A program made the translations under genes and the position numbers. The notes under the pieces are model-generated. The model searched no databases. It was given only the letters and a program-made list of their open reading frames with translations, and had not been told where the DNA came from. DNA of 64,000 nt from Bradyrhizobium barranii subsp. apii (GTDB lineage Bacteria > Pseudomonadota > Alphaproteobacteria > Rhizobiales > Xanthobacteraceae). Numbering within the stretch: position 1 is the stretch's first letter; every line of letters starts with the position of its first letter. Of the stretch, positions 9,041 through 18,079 are shown piece after piece. Where the stretch lies: the NCBI RefSeq assembly GCF_011516635.5, contig NZ_CP096255.1, positions 434,001 through 498,000 of the forward strand, in the 5' to 3' direction.

Positions 9041-9285
9041 TCCGGCGTAGCCCCCGCAGACGGCGCTCGCCCATGTTCGCGATGTGGCTGGCGATCCAAG
9101 CGCGCGGTCGGGTGTGCCAGCGCTGGAAATCATTCGCGGCTTTCTACCGCGATGTCAGCCCGCCACCGAGTTGGAGGCACCTGCTTATCCGCACCGACCC
9201 GACTGGCGACTTTTCGCCGGACAATTGTCGATGGCAGGTTGCGAAGTGGTATCGACGGCGGCGACCGACCGCGCGGACACCTTGA
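9037..9285 (+). CDS. Small HNH/AP2-like protein lacking nuclease residues
   Basis: 82 aa from a GTG start overlapping the upstream stop by 4 bases. Residues about 27-68 follow the conserved tail seen in many phage and island HNH/AP2 proteins: CQRWKSFAAFYRD, then the LIRTDPTGDFSPDNCRW type motif. The preceding zinc ligands and HNH histidines are absent, so it is either a shortened DNA-binding version or a fragment. The basic N- and C-termini suit DNA binding. Confidence 0.5.
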   Translation: MIRRSPRRRRSPMFAMWLAIQARGRVCQRWKSFAAFYRDVSPPPSWRHLLIRTDPTGDFSPDNCRWQVAKWYRRRRPTARTP

Positions 9286-9476
9286 TGGCCTCGATGTTTC
9301 GGTGTGACGAACTCGCTGCCCAGAGTGGCGCGGGTCTTTGCAACCAAAGGTCTGGGGCAAATTTGTCTTGCAATCCGCTGGCCCATAGAACAGAATAAGA
9401 ACCACAAGTTCCTCGCCAAGCCCGCATAAGTAGTGTTTATCCTGCTTGCCACTGTGTCTGCGGGTTGGGGAAATTC

Positions 9477-10541
9477 ATGTCCTTTGAGAATTTGGTCGTG
9501 GAGAAGGTCATTCTCCACGAGGTCTTCAAGCGTCGCCATGACGGGGCGCTAGTGACACCTCGCCATGCGCTGCAACTGGTGGTGTTGCCGGCCGACGCGA
9601 TGGGATCATTCACCGAGCGGGTCGTTGACGCCATGGGTGACGCTTCGCAAAGCATGGAATTAGAGATCGCGGAATCCGGACCTGACAGTGCGGTTGCACA
9701 AGCCGCCTCGTTAGTCGGCAAACCGGATCGTGCCTTCATTGCGGGCTCCGCCAAGTTCGCGGATAAGCTGGCAAATGCCCAACAGGCCAAGAACCTCCCC
9801 GGCGGCATTGTGGTGGTCTTCACCGGTACCGTTAGTGCCAGTCCACGACCGTTCGTCGCCATTATCAAAGCCGAGAAGCAAAGTGGCTTCCGCGAACGCG
9901 GTACGGCGATCCAGTATTTGACTGACCTTTTCCTGACGCCTGCTTCGAAGCTGTACAAGATCGGCTTCTTCACCTTGGTGGATGCGCGCCGGAATTTACC
10001 GGAAGCGTGGAGCGCGCATGTCTACGATAGTCACATGACACAGCGAAACCGCGAAGGGGCCGCCAAGTACTTTTATGGCACTTTTCTGGGATGCAGGTTG
10101 CCGGAGAACAGCGCATACCTGACGCGCTCATTCTTCGAAAACACGCGCGAATTCATCCGCCAGCTACCCGTTGAGCCTGAGGTGAAGGACGACCTGCTGA
10201 CTTCGCTCTACACCTACCTGAAGGTGGACCAGACGCCTATAATCCAGGTTAACAGCTTCTCAACGGCTTATCTGCCAAATGATGCTCACGATCAGTACAC
10301 GAACTATATGCGGAGCAAGAACTTCCCGCTCACTGCCGTTCAGAAGGACATCGCCGACCTCGCGGGGCAACTTCGCAAGCGGCGAGTGAGGTTCTCCGGC
10401 AGCATCGAATTGAGCGGGCCACCTGAGGCCTTCAAGGACCTAATCAACATGGAGATGGTTATGGCAGATGGTGCCGGCCCTGGGCAGTCCGCTGAGTGGA
10501 CGCGCATCACCATCAAAGATCGTATCCGCACACAAGAATGA
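9477..10541 (+). CDS. NA37 (NdpA/YejK-like) nucleoid-associated family protein
   Basis: About 354 aa from the ATG at 9477. The overall plan resembles NA37 proteins: a short N-terminal strand-rich part (LVVEKVILHEV), a central region with VVVF and LFLTPASKLYKIGFFTL, a helical FFENTREFIRQLP segment, and a C-terminal strand pair ending WTRITIKDRI, comparable to the end of E. coli YejK. The family binds the nucleoid; members also occur in defence islands. The RelA/SpoT-domain gene starts inside its stop (ATGA), so the two are coupled. Assignment is by pattern memory and should be read as probable. Confidence 0.6.
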   Translation: MSFENLVVEKVILHEVFKRRHDGALVTPRHALQLVVLPADAMGSFTERVVDAMGDASQSMELEIAESGPDSAVAQAASLVGKPDRAFIAGSAKFADKLANAQQAKNLPGGIVVVFTGTVSASPRPFVAIIKAEKQSGFRERGTAIQYLTDLFLTPASKLYKIGFFTLVDARRNLPEAWSAHVYDSHMTQRNREGAAKYFYGTFLGCRLPENSAYLTRSFFENTREFIRQLPVEPEVKDDLLTSLYTYLKVDQTPIIQVNSFSTAYLPNDAHDQYTNYMRSKNFPLTAVQKDIADLAGQLRKRRVRFSGSIELSGPPEAFKDLINMEMVMADGAGPGQSAEWTRITIKDRIRTQE

Positions 10542-11430
10542 CCGAAGAAGAATTTCTCAGTCGCTGGTCTCAGGAACGCCCTAGTGTCGAGGCGTGGGGG
10601 AAGTTTGTTGCCCAACAGTTGATGGAGCAGATCGCGCCGCTCGTTGCGCCCGTTTCGGCTGATATTTTCGTTCGCATCCCCGCTTTACCGCGAGTGAAGG
10701 GAGATGGCTCGATCCTCACAAAAGCGTTCTATCGCGGTAAGGAATATTCTGATCCGCTCAACCAGATCACGGATAAAGTCGGTGTGCGTTTCGTTGTATT
10801 GCTGGACAGAGACATTGCAACGGTGTGCCGCGCGATCGAGCAATGTGGAGAGTGGGAAGCATCTAAGGACCGCGACTACGAGGATGAGCGCGCGCAGGCT
10901 CCGTATGCGTTCACCTATCAATCGGTACACTACGTGGCGCGCGCGAAAGGTGAAAAGAAATTAGGTGAACTCGTTGTGCCGACTGGGACGCCTTGCGAAA
11001 TTCAGGTGCGAACGCTTTTGCAGCACGCCCACAGCGAGATGACGCATGACACCATTTACAAGCCAAGCGTGGTGCAGACACCCGAGATGCACCGTGCCGC
11101 AGCCAAGAGTATGGCCCTCATCGAGGCCACCGGCGACTATTTCCGAGAGCTTATGGAACTCATCGAGAGAAACGTCGCGCCTGCACGAGAGCTATCGAAG
11201 CAAATGACGGCGTTATACCGCGAACTCGTTGGTCGAGAGCCCGATCCGACGGCAGCCGAAGGCCTTCTGAATGATGCGTTTGAGGTTTTCGCTGCTGGGA
11301 AGCCAGAGGGTGATGTCCGCACGCTTTTTGCGGAGAAATCATTTCTGCTTGACCGCATCAAAGAGCGGGCTCCAACGAAGCTCCTCTTTCGCCAACCGAG
11401 TATCCTGCTCGCCTATGTCGCAGTATGGAG
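10538..11430 (+). pseudogene. RelA/SpoT-domain protein, 3' end cut by IS5-type element
   Basis: About 297 native codons remain. Residues about 40-175 form a RelA/SpoT nucleotidyltransferase domain: DKVGVRFVV at about 79-87, YQSVHY near 128-132, and the signature EIQVRTLLQHAHSE at about 154-167. This family makes (p)ppGpp or related alarmones, or pyrophosphorylates other targets as in CapRel-like and ToxSAS proteins. A helical tail follows. Near 11,430 the frame enters IS DNA and reads through antisense of the transposase to 11,869, so the last residues are not native. It is coupled by a 4-base overlap to the NA37 gene. The synthetase core is intact and might still act. Confidence 0.75.
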
Positions 11431-12840
11431 TCGTCCGTTAAGAATCCGAATTGAGCGGGATGGGACATGTGAACGTGCGCCATATCCGGATCAGGAACAG
11501 GTCCAAGAAATCTCTCAGCCAGGCGAGGATGCGGCGGAAGTTGTGGCCTACGGCGGAGAGGACGACGTTGGCGGCGTCTCCTGCGCGGCCTTTGAGGTAG
11601 CAGCGCCCGAGGTGACCTTCGGCCTTCAGGTGTCCGATGATGGGCTCGATGGCGGATCGGCGGCGCAACTCGCGCTTGATGATCCCGAAGACGCCGCGCT
11701 TCTGGCCGGAGATGAAGACGCGACGTGGATTTTGAGCGTCGTGGCCGCGATACCCCTTGTCGACATAGGCCCGCTCGATCGGACAGCCGGTGAGTGCCTC
11801 GGTGCGGTCGATGACGTCGCGCAGGGTGTGACCGTCATACGGATTATCGGGCAGCGCCCTGACGTGTAGCACGAACAGACCGCCGGGAGCTCGGCGGTTG
11901 TTGGTGACGATGGAAGCCTTGACGCCGAACTCGTACGGCGCGGAGGCCTTGCCCTTGCCGATGCACTCCACCTCCGGGGCATGGAAAGAATAAAGCTTCC
12001 AGCCGCGTTGGCGCTGCTGCTGCGAGCGGATCTGGCTGGCCCGGCCAAGCGGAAGGGCGAACGCCTCCTCCAGGGCTGGCTGGCCGTCGATCTTGCGGCG
12101 GATATCGCGGATGATCCGGCCGAGCCTTGAGCGCAGGATACGCAACTGCCGCTGATGCCGCCTGAATTGTTTGGCATGGGCGTAGCGGCCCGCCATCATC
12201 GCGGCGGCCTTGGCGATCCGAGAATAGGACTGCCGCAGCCTGACGCCGTGCCTTCTCGCCAGGCGATTGAGCCCCTTGATGGCCGCATGCAGCAGCTTGG
12301 CGTCGGTCGGAAAGGTGATGGCCTTTGGCTGCACCGTGGTATCGACCGTGACCCGCTTGAGGTCCTGGCCGCGTAACGCGCCGGCCTCGTGCGCCACCCG
12401 CAGGCTCTCGGCCAGCAGCAGTTCCAGCTTGTCGCCGAGCCGCTTGCGCCAATGGCTCAGGTCCGATCGCTCGTGCGGGAAGGCGTGCTGGAAGAACTCT
12501 TCGCCGGTGAAGTACTGGAAATACGGGTCGTGGACCCAGCGCTCGCAAATCCCCTCATCGGACAGCCCGTAAATCTGCTTGAGCAACAGCAGCCCGATCA
12601 TGAAGCGGGTCTCGATCCCCGGCCGGCCGTTCTCGCTGTAGAGCGGCGCGATCTCGCCGTCGATCCAGTCCCAATCGATCTTGCCGGCCAACAGAACCAG
12701 CTCGTGCTTCAGATTGATGATCTGGTCCAGCCGCGCCCGGAACAGGTCGTTCGATCCCGTCGTCTTGTGCTTCTTCGGTCGCATCGTCCCCTCCGATGCA
12801 ACACAGAATCATGGTCCGCTGCGAAAGGGAATCTGGAGGG
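11425..12840 (-). mobile_element. IS5-type insertion sequence
   Basis: One transposase gene flanked by short, imperfect terminal similarity (GTTAAGAATCCGAATTGAGCGGG on the left; the reverse of CCGCTGCGAAAGGGAATCTGG on the right). Exact ends and target duplication are not resolved. It truncates the RelA/SpoT gene and abuts an IS91-type element. Confidence 0.75.
11438..12784 (-). CDS. IS5 family transposase
   Basis: 448 aa DDE transposase. An N-terminal DUF772-like part (about 1-130) contains PGIETRFMIGLLLLKQIYGLS and the HDPYFQYFTGE region. The DDE core shows Asp in VTVDTTVQ, Asp in AYVDKGYRG and Glu in AIEPIIGHLK. Full-length and apparently intact. Its 3' end faces the truncated RelA-like gene. 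Confidence 0.92.
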   Translation of the reverse strand: MRPKKHKTTGSNDLFRARLDQIINLKHELVLLAGKIDWDWIDGEIAPLYSENGRPGIETRFMIGLLLLKQIYGLSDEGICERWVHDPYFQYFTGEEFFQHAFPHERSDLSHWRKRLGDKLELLLAESLRVAHEAGALRGQDLKRVTVDTTVQPKAITFPTDAKLLHAAIKGLNRLARRHGVRLRQSYSRIAKAAAMMAGRYAHAKQFRRHQRQLRILRSRLGRIIRDIRRKIDGQPALEEAFALPLGRASQIRSQQQRQRGWKLYSFHAPEVECIGKGKASAPYEFGVKASIVTNNRRAPGGLFVLHVRALPDNPYDGHTLRDVIDRTEALTGCPIERAYVDKGYRGHDAQNPRRVFISGQKRGVFGIIKRELRRRSAIEPIIGHLKAEGHLGRCYLKGRAGDAANVVLSAVGHNFRRILAWLRDFLDLFLIRIWRTFTCPIPLNSDS

Positions 12841-13191
12841 TTCTGTGAGGTCGCGCTCACGCGAGGGCGCGGCAGGCGCTTATGACGCGACCTCATTGAA
12901 GCCGGATTGAACGAAGGCGCGGGAGGCTATTCGCGGTTTTGCAGCTATGGGGATTGTTCGAGATCGCCATGCCCGATCTGCTGGCTCGGCGCGTGAGGCA
13001 GAGACACAGGAGTGCGCATCCTGGAAGAGTTGAGATCAGACGCGCTTCGCCTGAGATCGCGATAGGCCTTTTGCTGCATCGGACGGTTGTTGTCGCGCAG
13101 TGTGACAGCACGGATTCGACATCGTCCGCGATGATCGAGACGCTGGGAGCGAAATGACGAATGATGATCGTCGTGCACGACATGACTTGGC

Positions 13192-14442
13192 TCACGATGT
13201 GTCGCATCGGAACGGTGATGTTCGAGGGCTGGGGCGTCTGAAGCTATGTCGAAAGCGCTCAATGATGCGCATGACGCCACCACAATCGGGACAGGCAGGA
13301 ACCTCGGCCCAGGTTTGAGCCTCCGAATCCACAGGCGACGGCTGGCCATCGTTTGGGGCTGTTCGCTCATGATCGAGAAGTTCGCGGCAAAGGGCGAGCT
13401 TGGCAGCGCGATGGCGGTTGGCCATGAAGCCGAAGTGGCGGATGCGGTGGAAGCCGTCAGGCGGCGTATGAAGCAGGAAACGGCGAATGAACTCATCGGG
13501 CTTGAGATTCATGATCTTTGTCGCGCTGTTTTGGCGATAGTCCTTCCATGAGAAGGCGACATGATCGTCGTCGAGTGCGACGAGCCGGCTGTTGGCGATC
13601 GCGACGCGATGGGTGTAGCGGCCGAGATAGGCCAGGACCTGTGCGGGTCCGCCGAAGGGCCGCTTGGCGTAAGCAACCCAGTTGATGCGTCGCATGGCGT
13701 CGAGGTGGGCCGCAAAGGCAGCCGGCTCGGCCAGAGCTCCGAGATCGCCGAAGAAACGCAAGGCACCGGAGTTGAAGGCTGCCGACAGACGTTTGAGAAA
13801 AAGTGTGCGAAATAGTCTGGACAACGGTTTGACGGCCAGGAAGAAGTTCGGTCGGCAAGCGGTCCAGCGCGCGCCATCGGGCGAGAGGCCGCCACCCGGA
13901 ACGACGCAATGGACGTGGGGATGATGCATCAGCGTCTGTCCCCAGGTGTGGAGGACGGCGACGCCGCCGATCGCACCGCCGAGCCGGCGTGGATTGGCGG
14001 CGAGCGTCGTCATCGCCTCGGCGGCAGCCTTGAACAGGATGGCATAGACGACGGCCTTGTTCTGGAAAGCGATCGCGGCGATCGGTGCGGGAAGTGTAAA
14101 GACGACGTGGAAATAGGGAACCGGAAGCAGGTCGGCTTGACGCGCGGCGAGCCACGCGGCTCGGGCTCTCCCCTGACACTTCGGACAGTGCCGATTGCGG
14201 CAGGAATTATAGGCAACGCGTGTCGTGCCGCAGTCGTCGCAAGCCTGCATGTGGCCGCCGAGCGCCTCGGTCCGGCACGCAACGATCGCGCTCATCACGC
14301 GCCGCTCGACCCGCCCCAGATGACCGGCATGTACACGGCGATAGGCGTCGCCATGCCGGCGCAGAATATCGGCAATCTCGATGGCGGGCCTGTTGGAGCG
14401 GATGTCGGAGCGGGTCATGACCCGCATCCCGCTGCGGGTCAT
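13192..14442 (-). CDS. IS91 family transposase
   Basis: 416 aa rolling-circle (Y2/HUH-type) transposase. The N-terminal zinc-binding part has CDDCG, CRNRHCPKCQ and RAAWL. The central HUH motif is HHPHVHCVVPGGG, and the catalytic region includes YLGRYTHRVAIAN. A C-terminal CPDCGG follows. It overlaps by 4 bases the recombinase gene upstream on the same strand, an arrangement typical of IS91-like elements in alphaproteobacteria. Confidence 0.92.
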   Translation of the reverse strand: MTRSGMRVMTRSDIRSNRPAIEIADILRRHGDAYRRVHAGHLGRVERRVMSAIVACRTEALGGHMQACDDCGTTRVAYNSCRNRHCPKCQGRARAAWLAARQADLLPVPYFHVVFTLPAPIAAIAFQNKAVVYAILFKAAAEAMTTLAANPRRLGGAIGGVAVLHTWGQTLMHHPHVHCVVPGGGLSPDGARWTACRPNFFLAVKPLSRLFRTLFLKRLSAAFNSGALRFFGDLGALAEPAAFAAHLDAMRRINWVAYAKRPFGGPAQVLAYLGRYTHRVAIANSRLVALDDDHVAFSWKDYRQNSATKIMNLKPDEFIRRFLLHTPPDGFHRIRHFGFMANRHRAAKLALCRELLDHERTAPNDGQPSPVDSEAQTWAEVPACPDCGGVMRIIERFRHSFRRPSPRTSPFRCDTS

Positions 14443-15299
14443 CCAGGTGGCGTCACCTCCAGCGACAGGCGATCGAGCGGGCTCTGCGTCGCTCGGATCG
14501 TATCGGTGGCGACCTGCGTGTAGCGCGCTGTCGACGACAAATTATTGTGCCCGAGCAAGACCTGGATGATCCGGATATCGGTTCCGTTCTCGAGAAGATG
14601 TGTCGCGAAGCTGTGGCGCAGCGTGTGCAGCGTGACGCGCTTGGTCAGGCCCGCAGCCTTCACCGCCGACCGGCAGGCGGCATGCAGCACGGTCTGATCG
14701 ATCGGATGATCTTCGTCACGACCAGGGAACAGATAAAGCCGCGGCCGGGCGAGCCGCCAGTAGGTGCGCAGGATGCCCAGCAGCTGGGGCGACAGCATCA
14801 CGTTGCGATCCTTCGCGCCCTTGCCGTGGCGCACCTGGATGACGCCGCGGGCGCTGTCGATGTCTTCGATCCGCAGTCCCGCAACCTCCGAGGCCCTGAG
14901 CCCGGCCGCATAGGCGGTGGTGAGCGCGGCGCGGCTCTTCAGGCTCGATACCGCTTCAAGAAACTGAACCACTTCGTCGGCGCTGAGAACGACCGGCAGC
15001 TTGCGCGGTTCTCGCGCATAGGGAATGCGCTCTGGGATGAGCGCCTCGCCGAGCGTGACGCCGTAGAAAAACCGTAGCGCACAGACGATCTGGTTCAGCG
15101 CCGGCCATGAGATGCCGGTCGAGACCAAATGCACCTGGAAGGCGCGGACGTCTTCCAGCTCTAACCGGTCAGGCGATCGGCCAAAATAGCGGCTGAACTT
15201 CGAAACCGCGCTGATGTAGGATCTTTGCGTCGCCGGCGACAGATTGCGGACGGTCATGTCTTCGATCATGCGGCGGCGAAGAGGGCTCAAATCGGCCAT
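14439..15299 (-). CDS. IS91-associated tyrosine recombinase
   Basis: 286 aa from the ATG at 15,299. XerC/D-like: SAM-like N-terminal domain with RNLSPATQRSYISAV, then catalytic Arg in AAGLRASEVAGL, HTLRHSFATHLLE, a GHNNLSSTARYTQV box with the late His and the nucleophile Tyr. It is the first gene of the IS91 unit and is followed directly by the transposase. It serves the IS element, not island 1. Confidence 0.9.
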   Translation of the reverse strand: MADLSPLRRRMIEDMTVRNLSPATQRSYISAVSKFSRYFGRSPDRLELEDVRAFQVHLVSTGISWPALNQIVCALRFFYGVTLGEALIPERIPYAREPRKLPVVLSADEVVQFLEAVSSLKSRAALTTAYAAGLRASEVAGLRIEDIDSARGVIQVRHGKGAKDRNVMLSPQLLGILRTYWRLARPRLYLFPGRDEDHPIDQTVLHAACRSAVKAAGLTKRVTLHTLRHSFATHLLENGTDIRIIQVLLGHNNLSSTARYTQVATDTIRATQSPLDRLSLEVTPPG

Positions 15300-15622
15300 C
15301 TCGATACTCCTGTCTGAGGGGGTGGGCTCCAACACCCACATCCTCTCAGCCAGGAGGCGATCTATGCCACCTTGCCCCCTACGCCGCGGCAGCGGCTTCG
15401 TTCAATCCACAATCGAATTTGCAGGCTTTGGCGGTCTTTACCTCCCAATCCCTGCAATCTCAAACCGTCTCAAATCCGAAAAACAGACTCTCGCTCAATC
15501 GCTTAGAGCCTTGTTCACGGACGACTATGGAAGCGCCCGGCCGACGCACAAGACGCTTGGCCGCTCACGTTCGCGGAATTGAAGCCTATCTACACCGATC
15601 TGGGGCACGCTGCCCCGGCAAG

Positions 15623-16289
15623 TTAGGCAGCCGTTTCTGCCCGATCTTCCTTGTCCGCTCCCCGCATGACGATCTTCAGCGCATCATCAGGTAACGGCCG
15701 TTGCAGTGCCTTTGCCTCGTCCCACGGCGCGCGCATCCACACGTCGCTCCTCGTCGGTGGTCAAGATCACCGGCATGGCCTTTGGATGGATCGGCTCGAC
15801 CACAGCGTTTGGCGCGGTCGTCAGGAAACCATAGACCTGATGCGGCCCAGGTATCGGCTTCAACTTCGTGCCGCGATCACCCTTGAACGTCGTCCAGATG
15901 CCAGCGAAGGCGACCAACGGTCGATCGTCATTGAGTGCAAACCAGACCACATCCTTTTTCTTGGTCTCCGGGTTCGGCTCTGGCGCATACTCGGCGAAGC
16001 TGTTGAACGGCACTAGGCATCGGTTCTCAGGCTTGAGCCAGCCGCGCCAGTGCGGGGACGATGTGTTGCGAATGTTGGTGACCGGCGGGCCGCCTGTGCG
16101 CGGTGGCGGTGGCATGCCCCATCGCATCATGCTCAACTCGCGTCCGGCGTCGGTGTTGCGCACCACCGGAGCCGGATAATCCGGAAAGACGCCCGGCATC
16201 GACGCGAGGTTGCCGACATAGCGATTGACGACGCGGAACAGGTTGATGATCGCGGCTTGGTTGGTGGTGATGCTGTAGAGGTTGCACAT
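15623..16289 (-). pseudogene. SRAP domain protein (YedK/HMCES family), frameshifted near C-terminus
   Basis: SRAP proteins crosslink through Cys2 to abasic sites in single-stranded DNA. The catalytic Cys2 (MCNLYS), Asn in TNIRNTSS, Glu in FNSFAEY and His in IHPKAMPVIL are all present. After DEER the frame is broken by one extra base near 15,746 (or loss of two), so the ORF ends early at 15,687. The +1 frame continues with [19 protein letters not shown] and ends at 15,623, matching the end of the intact paralogue at 48,151-48,873. All catalytic residues lie before the break, so partial activity is possible. Followed upstream on the same strand by HEPN-like and zinc-ribbon genes. Confidence 0.85.
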
Positions 16290-16295
16290 CTGAAT

Positions 16296-16796
16296 TTAAC
16301 TGTTGCGCTTCTCGCTCATGATGTAGGCGGCACGCACGGTTGCTTCGATTTCCAAGTGCATCGATTGTAGTATTGCCACCAATTCCTCAGCTTTTGGCAC
16401 AATAAGATATCCACTCTCCTTGTACCGGAAAGTATGTTGCTTGTGGTAAGGAGCCATCCACACAACGATGTGCTTTACGCGGTCGTTGGCCGACCTGTAC
16501 CCAAGCTCAATTGCGCGGGCGTAGGCTTTTTCGAGATCGTGTCGGATGTCAAACAGCTCTTCCTGCTCGCCACCCGACGCGAGAATTTGAGCTTTCAATA
16601 GCAATTCGAGCGCGTGGCAAAACAGGAAATATCGCGGACCAAAGCTTTTGAAATCCGTGAGCTGCTGTGCCGCGCCGATGTACGCTTCGGCATCGTTCGC
16701 AAATCCCACAGCGAGCAACTCGTTCGACTTGGTGTAGTCGTCTGGGCTGCTGATGCGCTTGATCCTTACGATTGGCGGTTTCTTACCTGTGGTCAC
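16296..16796 (-). CDS. HEPN-like hypothetical protein
   Basis: 166 aa from a GTG start that follows the upstream stop with no gap (TAAGTG). A helical bundle with FCHALELLLKAQILASG (about 78-94), then RHDLEKAYARAIELGY, resembles HEPN-like proteins found in stress and toxin-antitoxin contexts. The RNase motif Rx4-6H is not clearly present, so catalytic activity is uncertain. It lies between an SRAP gene and a zinc-ribbon gene, all on the minus strand, apparently one operon. Confidence 0.55.
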   Translation of the reverse strand: MTTGKKPPIVRIKRISSPDDYTKSNELLAVGFANDAEAYIGAAQQLTDFKSFGPRYFLFCHALELLLKAQILASGGEQEELFDIRHDLEKAYARAIELGYRSANDRVKHIVVWMAPYHKQHTFRYKESGYLIVPKAEELVAILQSMHLEIEATVRAAYIMSEKRNS

Positions 16797-17210
16797 TTAC
16801 CGTTCCCCCGGCCACCACGTTGACGGCGGATCGCTCGCGCTGATCTTGGTCCGCCGCAGGGCGACCAGATGGCTCCGCTTGTAGGGATAGCCGCGAACCT
16901 GCGAGCAGTCCTTGCAACGCATGTAGCGCTCCAACTCGTGAACCGGCGTGCACTTCGGTCGCCGCACGATGGTCAGATCGACGGTTTGGTTGGTGTCGCA
17001 GCCAAGGCAACGCACTTCGAGGTAGCCGTAACCGGCATTGAGCGCATCGCCGAGCGTGGGCGACGGTTGCGCTGGCCCCTGGAAACCGAGCATGCGCGCG
17101 TTCCACGCCGCAACGGCGAGCCGGTCGGCTGCCTTGCGAGCCTCCGCTGCCTGCTCTGCCGCCGCCCGGACCGATGCGCCGTAGATCGTCTCGCGTGATT
17201 TGGTTCCCAT
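16797..17210 (-). CDS. Zinc-ribbon protein of the SRAP module
   Basis: 137 aa with a helical Ala-rich N-terminus (about 10-45), then GYGYLEVRCLGCDTNQTVDL and MRCKDCSQ, i.e. two CxxC pairs about 35 residues apart that probably bind zinc. A related protein sits beside SRAP at 48,876-49,325 in the second island, sharing the PSPT...GY.LE pattern and both cysteine pairs. Function unknown; the repeated neighbourhood suggests a link to SRAP. Confidence 0.65.
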   Translation of the reverse strand: MGTKSRETIYGASVRAAAEQAAEARKAADRLAVAAWNARMLGFQGPAQPSPTLGDALNAGYGYLEVRCLGCDTNQTVDLTIVRRPKCTPVHELERYMRCKDCSQVRGYPYKRSHLVALRRTKISASDPPSTWWPGER

Positions 17211-17321
17211 GGCGAGAGGATCGCCGGGCCGCGCGAGACAGGCAAGCCGCTACAGCTTGCGGTGGATAACGCGCCGGGCACAACGGAGGCGACAACGTCC
17301 CAAAAGCGGCGGATCGAGCTG

Positions 17322-17411
17322 CTATCGTCTTCGGGTTTGCACGAGCGTGGTCACGACCACTGGCACCAGAACAAAAACAAGGACGATGACGAGTGCTCCG
17401 AAGGACCCCAT
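17322..17411 (-). CDS. Possible 29-aa single-span membrane peptide
   Basis: ATG at 17,411 with ACGGAGATC upstream. The peptide has a hydrophobic core (GALVIVLVFVLVPVVVTTLV) and a QTRRR tail, the shape of a small inner-membrane protein. No homologue is known to me, so it may be chance. Confidence 0.35.
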   Translation of the reverse strand: MGSFGALVIVLVFVLVPVVVTTLVQTRRR

Positions 17412-17445
17412 AGCGCTGATCTCCGTCAGACCGGTCTCTTCCCTA

Positions 17446-17721
17446 ATGTTAATTCATCAGAAGGACGGTCCCGTGCGACAAATCGCTACTGTGCGCTTTC
17501 GTCTCCACGCATATCCGATGGCGGTCGACAAGCTGGAGCTGCGCGCTTGGCTCCGGCGTCGGCTCCGAGAGCCGCCGATGGTCGCGATTGATCCGGCCCG
17601 CTTCACGATTTCGGATGCCGACATTGCGCTCATTCTGGGGACCGCGCGCGAAGCTGCCGCCGGGCCGGACGGGGCCGATGGCGGCTCGGACAACCGCCAT
17701 AGCTTAGCCCCAGGGCAGTGA
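17446..17721 (+). CDS. Possible small hypothetical protein
   Basis: 91 aa from ATG 17,446 (GTG 17,473 also possible). A helical basic stretch DKLELRAWLRRRLRE is followed by a Gly/Asp-rich tail. Unrecognised. Confidence 0.35.
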   Translation: MLIHQKDGPVRQIATVRFRLHAYPMAVDKLELRAWLRRRLREPPMVAIDPARFTISDADIALILGTAREAAAGPDGADGGSDNRHSLAPGQ

Positions 17722-18079
17722 ACTCACTCCCGCTTTCGAGGCATAGCGGACGATACCCGGATTTGCCGCTGGCTCAACCGGTCGCGAATGACCCGAAACG
17801 GACGTGACGACCCCGCGCACAGAAGGCTCGCATTTTCATCGACCACGATCACGACTATCGGCTGCGCCATCAGATCCGTGTCCAGTCCAGAGGCGTACGT
17901 GTCCCCCCAAGGGTCGGCCAATCCTTGATCTGGATCAATGGGACCTAGACCGCTTTGTGCCGGTCTCCCACCGAGCACTCGCCTGCCACATGGGTACGGC
18001 GAGTGCTTCACGGTTCTGAGCAAGCTTTCCATGCATTTGGCGCGGCGCCTTTGACGCCCGCAAAAAGGAGGGTGACGCC
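17722..18079. other. Intergenic region upstream of arylsulfatase
   Basis: 358 bases. The only candidate is a minus-strand 48-aa ORF at 17,724-17,870 (MAQPIVVIVVDENA start), too weak to call. AGGAGGGT at its right end is the ribosome site of the sulfatase. Confidence 0.4.

Larger units (their letters stand above)
13192..15340 (-). mobile_element. IS91-type element (recombinase + transposase)
   Basis: Coding block of two overlapping genes. The terminal sequences (oriIS/terIS) should lie at about 12,850-13,190 and 15,300-15,360; I could not fix them. The gene-free 15,300-15,622 stretch contains the right end and otherwise nothing recognisable. Confidence 0.7.
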
